A stretch of DNA of 49,641 bases from the NCBI GenBank assembly GCA_012520915.1, contig JAAYNJ010000008.1, positions 1 through 49,641 of the forward strand, given 5' to 3'. Position numbers and translations under genes: made by a program. This document shows, piece by piece, positions 8,260 to 16,500 of the stretch (position 1 is its first letter; the number at the start of each line of letters is the position of its first letter). The notes under the pieces were generated by a model. It was not told the origin of the DNA. It saw nothing but the letters and a program-made list of their open reading frames with translations, and did not search any database. Origin of the DNA: Oscillospiraceae bacterium (GTDB taxonomy: Bacteria > Bacillota > Clostridia > Oscillospirales > Ruminococcaceae).

Positions 8260-9186
8260 TTGAAGAAAAAGTTGGACATTGTTCGGCTGATGTTCATTGC
8301 GGTGTTTTTTTTCGCCGTTTCCCTGATTGTCGGATGCGCGAAAGGAAATGATGCGGTAACGACAGGGGAGGAAAGAGCTTCCCGCGACACCCGCGCCGTG
8401 GTGCTTATGCCGAGTGCGGACGGAACTCTGATTTTTGAGGGTACCTCCTCCCTGATAGACGCCTCGCATCTTGAGGACGGATATGTCATGGTAAAATTTA
8501 CCGGTGACGGAAAAATCAAGATGCAGCTCACGCACGAAGACAAGGAACCCTACACATACGACCTTCCGGCAAGCGGCGAGTTTCAGACCTTTCCTCTCAG
8601 TTGCGGGGACGGACATTATACTTTAAATATTTACCGCAATATTTCGGGCGATCAATATGCGTTCGTTGACGGCGCATCGTTTGATGTGAGTTTAAAGGAC
8701 GAATTCACGCCCTTTTTGCATCCCAATCAGTATGTCGACTATACCGGGGAAACCGAAGCGGTATCCTTCAGCGAGGAGCTTGCCGGGGGAGCATCGAACG
8801 ATTTGGATGTGGTTAAGCGCATTTACGACTATGTGGTCAAGAATGTCGTATACGACAATGACAAGGCGGAAAACGTGCCTTCCTCTTATCTGCCCGATAT
8901 AGACGATACTTTACAGACAAAGAAAGGCATCTGTTTTGATTATGCGTCGCTGATGACGGCTATGTTGCGTGTTCAGCGCATTCCCACACAGCTGGTAATC
9001 GGGTATGCGGGCAAGGACTATCACGCGTGGATCAGCGTTTATACCGAAGAGACCGGATGGATTCACGGCATCATTCAGTTTGACGGAAAAAACTGGGTGT
9101 TGATGGACCCGACCTTTGCCGCGGGACAGGGTCTTGCAAAATATATCGGAGACGGCAGTAATTACAATGCGATGTTTTATTACTGA
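8260..9186 (+). CDS. Transglutaminase-fold lipoprotein
   Basis: A 308-residue lipoprotein. A TTG start at 8260 sits seven bases after GGGAGG and gives a clean type II signal with lipobox I-V-G-C (Cys26); the frame stays open upstream to 8218. The C-terminal half is a transglutaminase-like (papain-fold) domain with a complete Cys-His-Asp triad: KGICFDYASLM (Cys225), DYHAWISV (His255) and VLMDPTFA (Asp283). The N-terminal half is probably a beta-sandwich. Such domains act as peptidases, amidases or cross-linking enzymes outside the cell. Its place between the regulator and GspF suggests processing or cross-linking of the pilus-like structure or the cell wall. That link is inferred from position. 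Confidence 0.87.
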   Translation: MKKKLDIVRLMFIAVFFFAVSLIVGCAKGNDAVTTGEERASRDTRAVVLMPSADGTLIFEGTSSLIDASHLEDGYVMVKFTGDGKIKMQLTHEDKEPYTYDLPASGEFQTFPLSCGDGHYTLNIYRNISGDQYAFVDGASFDVSLKDEFTPFLHPNQYVDYTGETEAVSFSEELAGGASNDLDVVKRIYDYVVKNVVYDNDKAENVPSSYLPDIDDTLQTKKGICFDYASLMTAMLRVQRIPTQLVIGYAGKDYHAWISVYTEETGWIHGIIQFDGKNWVLMDPTFAAGQGLAKYIGDGSNYNAMFYY

Positions 9187-9209
9187 AACCCTTTCGGGAG
9201 GAGATGTGT

Positions 9210-10259
9210 ATGAAACAACCCGGCAGACAAAAAGAACTTTCCGCAGCGGAGTTGGAGGAATTTTTCCAACAGCTTACGCTGTTTTTTAAAAGCGGAATTC
9301 CGGCATGGGAAGGACTTGCGCTGTTAGGGGAAGAAACGGAAGGTGCAAACGGCGAATTGTTTAGGGAGCTGTCTGCAAAGGTTTCCAACGGAAGCAGTCT
9401 GTCCGAGGCTTTTACGCAGTGCGGGAGATTTCCCGATTACGCCGTGGATATGGTGCGCATGGGAGAACGCACGGGACGTATGCAGGAAATCACGGAAGCT
9501 CTGCGCGCATATTACGAAGGGCGCGACGCATTGAAAAGAGAATTGCGGACTTCGGTAATCTATCCGCTCAGCATGACGGGGATGGTGCTCGCAGTTATCG
9601 TTATGCTGATTGTGGTGGTGATGCCGGTATTTGAACGTGTGTTCAGGCAACTCGGGTTGGCGATGAACCTCCTTTCCCTCTCTCTTCTGAAACTGGGTCG
9701 GGTCTTTCACCAATCGGCGCTGGCAATTCTGATTGCGACCGTTGCACTGGTTGCCGTATTTTTCCTGTTGCGTTTTACAAAAAAAGGCAGAGTCGCGCTT
9801 TTGCGCGCATATGACAATTCTGCGATTACACGCAAGATGGCTTCGCTGACCGCCGCAGAACGCTTCGCTTTTTCCATGTCGCTTATGCTGGAAAGCGGAA
9901 TTTACATTTTAGACGCGCTTCATTTTGCGGCGCAACTTGAAAAAAGTGAAAAAGCGAAGGCGAGGATTGAAGAACTCGAACGCCTGCTTGAAGAGGGCAA
10001 GCCTTTAGAGGAGGCGATTTTAGCATGCGGTATTTTTGAGAAATCGTATAACGGATTGATTACTGCGGGCTTGCGCGCGGGTACCCCGGGAGCGATGCTT
10101 ATGGATGTCGCGCTTCGCTGCCGGCATGATGCGGAAGTTCGCCGCCGGCGCTTGCTGTCCGTTTTTGAGCCTGTTATGGTGGCTCTGCTTTGCATACTGG
10201 TGGGTCTGGTGATCCTCTCCGTCATGCTTCCGCTCGCCGGAATACTGTCCGGCATGTGA
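9210..10259 (+). CDS. GspF/PilC-family inner-membrane platform protein
   Basis: A 349-residue protein with the two-repeat GspF architecture. Each cytoplasmic helical half (residues ~10-115 and ~205-310) is followed by membrane helices: TGMVLAVIVMLIVVVMPVFE with LAILIATVALVAVFFLL, and a final VMVALLCILVGLVILSVMLP. Motifs such as FFKSGIPAWEGLALL and DMVRMGERTGRM fit the family. GspF/PilC forms the rotor or platform on which the ATPase acts to move pilin subunits. ATG 9210 is chosen over ATG 9204 because GGGAGGAG ends just before 9204. Confidence 0.92.
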   Translation: MKQPGRQKELSAAELEEFFQQLTLFFKSGIPAWEGLALLGEETEGANGELFRELSAKVSNGSSLSEAFTQCGRFPDYAVDMVRMGERTGRMQEITEALRAYYEGRDALKRELRTSVIYPLSMTGMVLAVIVMLIVVVMPVFERVFRQLGLAMNLLSLSLLKLGRVFHQSALAILIATVALVAVFFLLRFTKKGRVALLRAYDNSAITRKMASLTAAERFAFSMSLMLESGIYILDALHFAAQLEKSEKAKARIEELERLLEEGKPLEEAILACGIFEKSYNGLITAGLRAGTPGAMLMDVALRCRHDAEVRRRRLLSVFEPVMVALLCILVGLVILSVMLPLAGILSGM

Positions 10260-10275
10260 GAAAGGAAGGCGTTTT

Positions 10276-10611
10276 TTGTTTAAAACAAGGGTGGCGAAAA
10301 AAATCAAACAACTGCTGACCGGCGGAGTTTTTTGGGCGGTAGTGATTTTTGTTTTTGTTGCGCTGAGCGTCGGCTTCGGAGTTGCCGCCGCCGGAAAAGC
10401 CTCCGTTTCAAATCAGATTGCTCTGCTTAAAGATACGGTGCGGCGGGAGGCGGTACAGTGCTATGCTTTGGAGGGAAGCTACCCGGAGGACCTTGATTAT
10501 TTAATTGAGCGTTATAATCTTCGTTACGACGCGGAACGCTATGTTGTGCATTATAAATCCCTGGGCAGCAATCTGTTGCCGGAGATTTCGGTTTTTTATC
10601 TTGAGGGTTAG
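10276..10611 (+). CDS. Pilin-like (GspG-like) small protein
   Basis: A 111-residue protein: basic N-terminus, one membrane helix (residues ~18-40), then a short globular domain containing AVQCYALEGSYPEDLDYLI. That segment resembles the Y..xxGxYPxxLxxL region of major pseudopilins (GspG/PilE type). There is no canonical prepilin G|FTLxE cleavage site; the nearest is GG before VFW, with no Glu at position 5. It starts at TTG 10276 after AAGGAAGG, 16 bases after the GspF stop. It is probably a subunit of the pseudopilus of this operon. Confidence 0.6.
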   Translation: MFKTRVAKKIKQLLTGGVFWAVVIFVFVALSVGFGVAAAGKASVSNQIALLKDTVRREAVQCYALEGSYPEDLDYLIERYNLRYDAERYVVHYKSLGSNLLPEISVFYLEG

Positions 10612-10628
10612 GGGGACTGCGGGAGATT

Positions 10629-11120
10629 ATGCGTAGAGAGAGATACAATGCGGAGATCTTGTTTGTGGTCGCCTTGTTCTTTATATACACTATCTGCGCC
10701 CTGCTTTTGTCCGTGATGGTTGCGGACAACTATCGCATGGGAGCCGAACGTTCGGAACGCAATTTCAATATGCGGACTTCCGTTCTCTACCTGACGGAAA
10801 AGGTGCGGCAGACAAATTCGGCGGAGGGTATAAGCGTCCGGCAAACCGCAGAAGGGGATGCGCTTGTTCTCGGGATGTCGGCAGAGGGCGAACGGTATGA
10901 AACATGGATTTATGTTGAGGACGGATACCTTCGCGAGGTGCTGATGTCAAAGGGGGCGGATTTAACGCCCGGAATCGGGCAAAAGATAATGCCCCTTTCC
11001 TCGCTCGAACTCGAACTGGGACAAGAGGGACTGCTTCAAATCCGCGTGATTGACCAAACGGGCGAGCGATATGACGGCAAAGTCTTTTTGGAGGCTGCCG
11101 GGGAGGAAAATGCGGTATGA
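10629..11120 (+). CDS. One-helix exported protein of the pilus-like operon
   Basis: A 163-residue protein with an N-terminal membrane helix (~residues 9-31) followed by a soluble extracytoplasmic domain rich in beta-strand-like segments. It may match a domain of unknown function (DUF4860 comes to mind), but I cannot confirm that. Architecture and position suggest a minor pilin or pilus-assembly component. Its last codons overlap the next gene by four bases (ATGA), implying translational coupling. Confidence 0.6.
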   Translation: MRRERYNAEILFVVALFFIYTICALLLSVMVADNYRMGAERSERNFNMRTSVLYLTEKVRQTNSAEGISVRQTAEGDALVLGMSAEGERYETWIYVEDGYLREVLMSKGADLTPGIGQKIMPLSSLELELGQEGLLQIRVIDQTGERYDGKVFLEAAGEENAV

Positions 11121-11551
11121 ACGAATCGTCCAAAAGCCGATATTTTCTGGCGGAGCTGCTGATGAACTGCCTGTTGTTTGCCGTTTCGGCGGCGGTCTGC
11201 GTTGCCGTTTTGGCGCACGCAAATATTGCGGGTAAAAAGAGCGCGGCGCTTTCCATGGCCGTTTCCGAGGCGCAAAATGTGGCGGAAAGCGTGAAGGCCT
11301 CCAAAGGAGAGCCGCAGCTGCTCGGCACCCTGCTGGACACAAAAGAATCGGACGGAGTATATACCCTCCTGTACGACGAAAACTGGCAACGCCTTTTTGA
11401 CGGCTCGGATGCGGTATATGAACTGCGTGCGGTTGTCAATATTGACGACAATATGCTTCAATCGGACATCTCGGTAGCTGACGGAGAAGGTGCGATTTAT
11501 ACTCTGCGCGTCCTGCGCTATCTCGGAGCGGAGAAAGGGGAGAGCGTATGA
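11117..11551 (+). CDS. Minor-pilin-like protein
   Basis: A 144-residue protein whose N-terminus, S-R followed by YFLAELLMNCLLFAVSA, mimics a type IV pilin. If cleavage occurred before the Tyr, the Glu would fall at position 5, the residue used for subunit assembly, but the usual Gly at -1 is replaced by Arg. A helix from ~8 to 34 leads into a small soluble domain. It overlaps both neighbours by four bases, so synthesis is coupled. Confidence 0.6.
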   Translation: MNESSKSRYFLAELLMNCLLFAVSAAVCVAVLAHANIAGKKSAALSMAVSEAQNVAESVKASKGEPQLLGTLLDTKESDGVYTLLYDENWQRLFDGSDAVYELRAVVNIDDNMLQSDISVADGEGAIYTLRVLRYLGAEKGESV

Positions 11552-11958
11552 AGAAGAGAAGGCCGGTTGTCAGCATAGGAATCGTTTCGCTGATTACCGT
11601 GTTCTCAATATTGATTCTAGCCGTTTTTACCGTCCTGTCGCTGTCCGGCAGCCGGTCTGATACCGCGCTTTCCGAAACAGCCGCGCGCGCCGTGTCGGAT
11701 TATTATGCCGCGGAGGCCGAGGAGGAACAAAAGCTTAAGGAACTGTCCGCTATAGCGGAAAGCGACGCTGAAATCCCCTTGGAAAAACGTCTGGAGGCCG
11801 CAGGGTTTGAGATTGAGAAAGATAATAACTACCCGGGAACGGTAGTGATTTATAATACGTCCGTCGACGGCCGCCGGATGCTGGTTACAAAGGTCGGCAT
11901 CGGTGAGCAGGGTGTGGTGGAACGTTTGTACCGCCAAACAATTTCGACGGGACAATAA
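11548..11958 (+). CDS. PilX/GspK-like small one-helix protein
   Basis: A 136-residue protein with a basic start (MKKRRPVVSIG), one long hydrophobic segment (~residues 9-33), and an acidic, helical soluble part. The first residues recall minor pilins of the PilX/GspK group, where a Gly precedes the hydrophobic stretch, but Glu5 is absent. It is coupled to the preceding gene by an ATGA overlap and is followed 21 bases later by the ATPase. Confidence 0.55.
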   Translation: MKKRRPVVSIGIVSLITVFSILILAVFTVLSLSGSRSDTALSETAARAVSDYYAAEAEEEQKLKELSAIAESDAEIPLEKRLEAAGFEIEKDNNYPGTVVIYNTSVDGRRMLVTKVGIGEQGVVERLYRQTISTGQ

Positions 11959-11979
11959 AGGAATAAAGGGAGCGGAATA

Positions 11980-13041
11980 ATGGAAATACAGGTGCTGTTG
12001 AAGGAAATGGTGGAAAGGGGCGCAAAGGATATATTTATCATATCCGGACGTCCGGTCAGCTATAAGCAAAGTCACCTTATTATAAACTGCGGGGAGGAAA
12101 AGCTGACTCCCGTACAGACGCAGGAGATGCTCCGTGAGGTTTATGCCCTGGCGGGACGCGATCCTAAAAACTTTTTAAAGCGTGGAGATGATGACTTTTC
12201 GTTTGCATTAAAGGGGGTATCGCGTTTTCGTGTAAATGCATACAAACAACGCGGTTCATACGCGGCGGTAATCCGGGTGGTGGCGTTTTCTTTGCCGGAT
12301 CCCGTGGAGATGCGCCTTCCGCGCGAGGTTTTAAATCTGTCAAATCTGAGAAGGGGAATGGTTCTCGTTACCGGCCCTTCAGGCAGCGGAAAGACGACAA
12401 CCCTTACCTGTCTTCTGGAAAGAATCAATGAAGAACGAAGCGCGCATATCATCACTCTGGAAGACCCTATAGAATACCTGCACAGCCACAAAAAAAGCCT
12501 TATAAGCCAGCGCGAACTGATGATTGATACGGAGAACTATCCCTCCGCTCTGCGCGCGGCTTTGAGACAAAGCCCCGACGTCATACTAATAGGTGAATTG
12601 CGGGACATGGAGGCTATCAGCATCGCCCTTACTGCGGCGGAGACGGGACATTTGGTTTTTGCCGCATTGCACACTCTGGGAGCGTCAAATGCAATTGACA
12701 GGCTGGTTGATGCGTACCCTGCGGCGCAACAGGAACAGGTCCGCATTCAGATATCCATGGTGCTTCAGGCTGTAGTAAGCCAACAGCTTCTGCCTGCGGA
12801 CGACGGTTCGCTGGTGCCGGCTTTTGAGATAATGCAGTGCAACGGAGCAATCCGGACATTGATTCGCGACGGCAGAACTCACCAGATTCCCTCCGTGATT
12901 CAGACTTCGTCTTCCGAGGGGATGATGAGCATGGACGCCAGTCTCGCGAAATTGTACAAAGAGGGGAGTATCAGCAAACAAACAGCCCTGACCTACAGCA
13001 TGTCTCAGGAATACCTTTTGAGACAGATGGAAAACAGATAA
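11980..13041 (+). CDS. pilT: PilT-type AAA+ motor ATPase
   Basis: A 353-residue secretion ATPase with all motor motifs: Walker A GPSGSGKT (132-139), Asp box TLEDPIEY (~159-166), Walker B DVILIGELRD (200-209) and His box ETGHLVFAALHT (221-232). The C-terminal AIRTLIRD matches the AIRNLIRE motif that marks PilT retraction ATPases rather than PilB/GspE extension ATPases. It is the last gene of the operon and the only ATPase in the window. No PilB, prepilin peptidase or PilMNO homologue is present, so either those are elsewhere or this motor serves both directions. Confidence 0.93.
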   Translation: MEIQVLLKEMVERGAKDIFIISGRPVSYKQSHLIINCGEEKLTPVQTQEMLREVYALAGRDPKNFLKRGDDDFSFALKGVSRFRVNAYKQRGSYAAVIRVVAFSLPDPVEMRLPREVLNLSNLRRGMVLVTGPSGSGKTTTLTCLLERINEERSAHIITLEDPIEYLHSHKKSLISQRELMIDTENYPSALRAALRQSPDVILIGELRDMEAISIALTAAETGHLVFAALHTLGASNAIDRLVDAYPAAQQEQVRIQISMVLQAVVSQQLLPADDGSLVPAFEIMQCNGAIRTLIRDGRTHQIPSVIQTSSSEGMMSMDASLAKLYKEGSISKQTALTYSMSQEYLLRQMENR

Positions 13042-13062
13042 AAGACATAAAATAAAAAACAA

Positions 13063-13093
13063 AGAAAAGAGCCCGTTTAACGGGCTCTTTTCT
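13063..13093. terminator. Bidirectional terminator between pilT and the giant surface gene
   Basis: An eleven-pair stem, AAAAGAGCCCG (13065-13075) / CGGGCTCTTTT (13081-13091), has A and T runs on both sides, so it works as a terminator in both directions. Confidence 0.9.
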
Positions 13094-13113
13094 ATCGGTT
13101 GAGTTATCGCGGT

Positions 13114-13533
13114 TTATGCATTCTGTTTCCAATATTCTTCGTTGCCTCTGTTGTCTTCATCGTCATCTTTGCGGGACTTCTTGCAGAACAGCGCAAGTAC
13201 TATCTGTACGAGTGCAATGATTGCCATCAAGAGGGTCCAGCGGTCTATGAAGACCATGGGGAGGCGCATATCTTCTGTCAGGATGAACACGATTACTGCT
13301 ACCACAAACGGTATGATGCTCAGCAGTCTCAGGAATCCTTTGCGTTTGAGCTTGTCTTCTTCCTCTTCCTGATCTCTGTACTGGTATCCGCTCCTTCTGT
13401 CTTCCTCTTCACGCTCTTTGCCTGTGAAGTATCCAATCATCAGGATAATCATTATGATACCGGTCAGAATGGTCAACAGGAGGTTCAGGAGTGCCCATGC
13501 ACCTTTTGTGTCTCCGCCTGCAAGCGGTGTTTC
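13114..13533 (-). other. C-terminal three-helix membrane anchor of the giant surface protein
   Basis: The last 139 residues begin ETPLAGGDTKGAWALLNLLL and contain helices at ~2665-2690, 2720-2740 and 2753-2771. The loop after helix 1 and the tail are strongly charged, and the loop after helix 2 is short (EDMRLPMVFID), giving an N-out, C-in topology. This replaces a sortase signal. From memory, similar ETPLA...WALLNL tails end other large clostridial surface proteins. Confidence 0.75.
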
Positions 13534-16500
13534 ACTATCCGGAATGGTGATTGACTCGATTACCTCATCTTCAGGAGTCGGAGTGGGAGTCGGATCGGGT
13601 GTCGGATCGGGATCAGGATCGGGATCGGGATCAGGATCGGGTTCAGGTCTAGGTCCGGGTCCGGGTCCGGGTCCGGGTCCGGGGGAGGGAGCTGTTACTG
13701 TCAGCGTACCGAGGTTTTCGGTTACCGTGTAGTTGTCGGGATTCGTGTTGCCCCAAGTGATGCTGTAGGTGTTGCTGCTGCTTCCGACATCGGTCTGCGA
13801 ACCTGTCGCAGTAATATCTACGCTCTCGCCGTCTATCAGACCGCTTATTGTTGCGGTTCCTTCGGTCAGCGCCGTGCCGTCGTACACCTTGCTGTTGCTG
13901 CCGGTTGTGATTGTAACCGCCTTCGGGTTGACCGTAAGTTTGCCGTCTATCGTCGATATGTTCGTGAAGTTGGCTGTCTTGTCGTTGCCGTCGGCGTCTC
14001 TAATTACATAATCGTCATCGACTACGTTTGCGCTGCTTCCTGCATCTGTCTGGGTACCTGTTGAAGATGCTTCAAAGGTGAAGCCTGTGGGAAGTCCGCT
14101 TGCCGTAACTCCGTCGGTCTTTGTAAGAGGAGTTCCGTCGTATGTCTTGCTTGCATCCGCTGCGGTCAACAGGATCTGCGAAGAGTTGGTTGTTACCGTC
14201 AGTTTGCCGAGGTTGTTCGTTATCGTGTAGTTCGCTTCTTTAGCATTGTCCCAGGTAATATCGTAGGTGTTGTCGCTGGAACCTACCTCGGTCTGTGAAC
14301 CTGTCGTTGCGAGCGTTACGCTCTCGCCGTCTACAAGACCGTCTATTGTTGCGGTTCCTTCGGTCAGCGGTGTGCCGTCGTATGCTTTGCTGTCGCTTCC
14401 GGTCTTAATCGTTACGGCTTTCGGGTTGACCGTCAGCGTTCCGTCGACCTTTGTCACGTTCGTGAAGTTCGCAGTCTTGTCTTGGCCGTCCGAGTTTTTA
14501 ATTACATATCCGTCATCGACCACGTTTGCGCTGCTGCCCGCGTCTGTCCGGCTGCCGCTGGCTGTTGCTTCAATTGTGAAGCCTGCCGGCAGACCGCTTG
14601 CGGTAACGCCTGTTGTCTTGGTTAAAGCTGTTCCGTCGTATGTCTTGCTGTCTGACGGAGCGGTCAGGGTAACTGCTGAGGCGTTCTTCGTAACCGTCAA
14701 GGTTCCGAGGTTATTCGTTACCGTGTAGTTAGCTTCTTTAGCTGTACCCCAGGTGATGCTGTAGGTGTTGTCGCTGGAACCTACCTCGGTCTGTGAACCT
14801 GTCGCTGCGAGTGTTACGTTCTCTCCGGTTACAAGGCCGTCTATTTCCACCGTTGCATTTGTCAGCGGAGTGCCGTCGTATGATTTGCTGCCGCTTCCGG
14901 TCTTAATCGTAACGGGTTTCGGGTTGACCGTCAGTGTGCCTTTGACTTTCGTGACGTTTGTGAAGTTTTCGGTTACGTCAACATCGCTTGCGTCTTTAAT
15001 CTTGTAGCTCTTAATAACGTTGTCGCTGCTTCCGGCATCAGTCTGGCTGCCTTCTATCTCAGCTTCTACCTTGAAGCCCGAGGGAAGTCCGGCTATGCCT
15101 ATATCGTTGTTGTCGGTCTTTGTAAGAGCTGTTCCGTCATAAGTCTTGCTGCCGGACGGGGCGGTCAGGGTAACCGCAGCATTGTTTTTCGTAACCGTCA
15201 GTTTACCGAGGTTACTGGTTACCGTGTAGTTAGCTTCTTTAGCTGTACCCCAGGTGATGCTGTAGGTGTTGTCGCTGGAACCAACTTCGGTCTGTGAACC
15301 TGTCGTTGCGAGCGTTACGTTCTCTCCGGTTACAAGCCCGTCTATGCTTACCGTCGCATTCGTCAGCGGTGTGCCGTCGTAAGGCTTGCTGTCGGCGCCG
15401 GTTGTAATCGTAACGGGTTTCGGGTTGACCGTCAGCGTTCCGTCGACCTTTGTCACATTCGTGAAGTTTGCGGTTACGTTAGCTCCGTTTTTATTTCTGA
15501 TTATATATCCGTCATCGACTACGTTCTCGCTGCTTCCCGCATCGGTTTGACTGCCTGTTGCGGTAGCTTTGATCGTGAAGCCCTCGGGAAGTCCGGAAGC
15601 GGTAACCTTATTAACTCCGGTGCCATCAGCCGTCAAAGCTGTTCCGTCGTATGTCTTGCTGGCTGACGGGGCGGTCAGGGTAACTGCCGAAGCGTTTGTC
15701 GTAACCGTCAGTGTTCCGAGATTTTCGGTTACCGTGTAGTTCGAAGCCATAGCGCCGTCCCATATGATGGTATAGGTGTTGGGAGTAGAACCCACTTTGG
15801 TGATTTTACCTGTCGCTGTGAGCGTTACGCTCTCGCCGTCTATAAGACCTGCTATATTTACTGTTGAATTCGTCAGCGGTGTGCCGTCGTAAGGCTTGCT
15901 GTCGCCACCGGTTGTAATCGTAACGGGTTTCGGGTTTACCGTAAGCGTGCCTTTGACCGTTTTCACATTTGTGAAGTTCGCTGTCTTATCGTTGCCGCCT
16001 GCGTCTTTAATCTTATAGCTCTTTATAACGTTGTCGCTGCTTCCGGCATTCGTCTGGCTGCCTTCTATCTCAGCTTCTACCGTGAAGTCTGCGGGCAGTC
16101 CGCTTGCGGTAACGCCTGTGGTCTTTGTAAGTGCGGTTCCGTCGTAAGTCTTGTTGTCGGACGGGGCGGTCAGAACAACTTCTGCATCGCTCGTTGTAAC
16201 CGTCAGCTTGCCGAGGTTATTGGTTACCGTGTAGTTCGCTTCTTTAGCTGTACCCCAGGTGATGCTGTAGGTGTTGTCGCTGCTTCCGACCTCGGTCTGA
16301 GAACCTGTCGCTGTGAGCGTTACGCTCTCGCCGGATACAAGACCGTCTATGTCTACCGTTGCATTCGTCAGCGGAGTGCCGTCGTATGCTTTGCTGTCGG
16401 CGCCGGTTGTGATTGTAACCGCTTTCGGGTTGACCGTAAGTGTGCCTTTGACTTTTATGACGTTCGTGAAGTAGTCTGTCACATTATTGTTGCTCGCGTC

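Noticed and set aside
9204-9209. ATG at 9204 as the GspF start
   Set aside because: It directly follows GGGAGGAG with no spacer; ATG 9210 has normal spacing.
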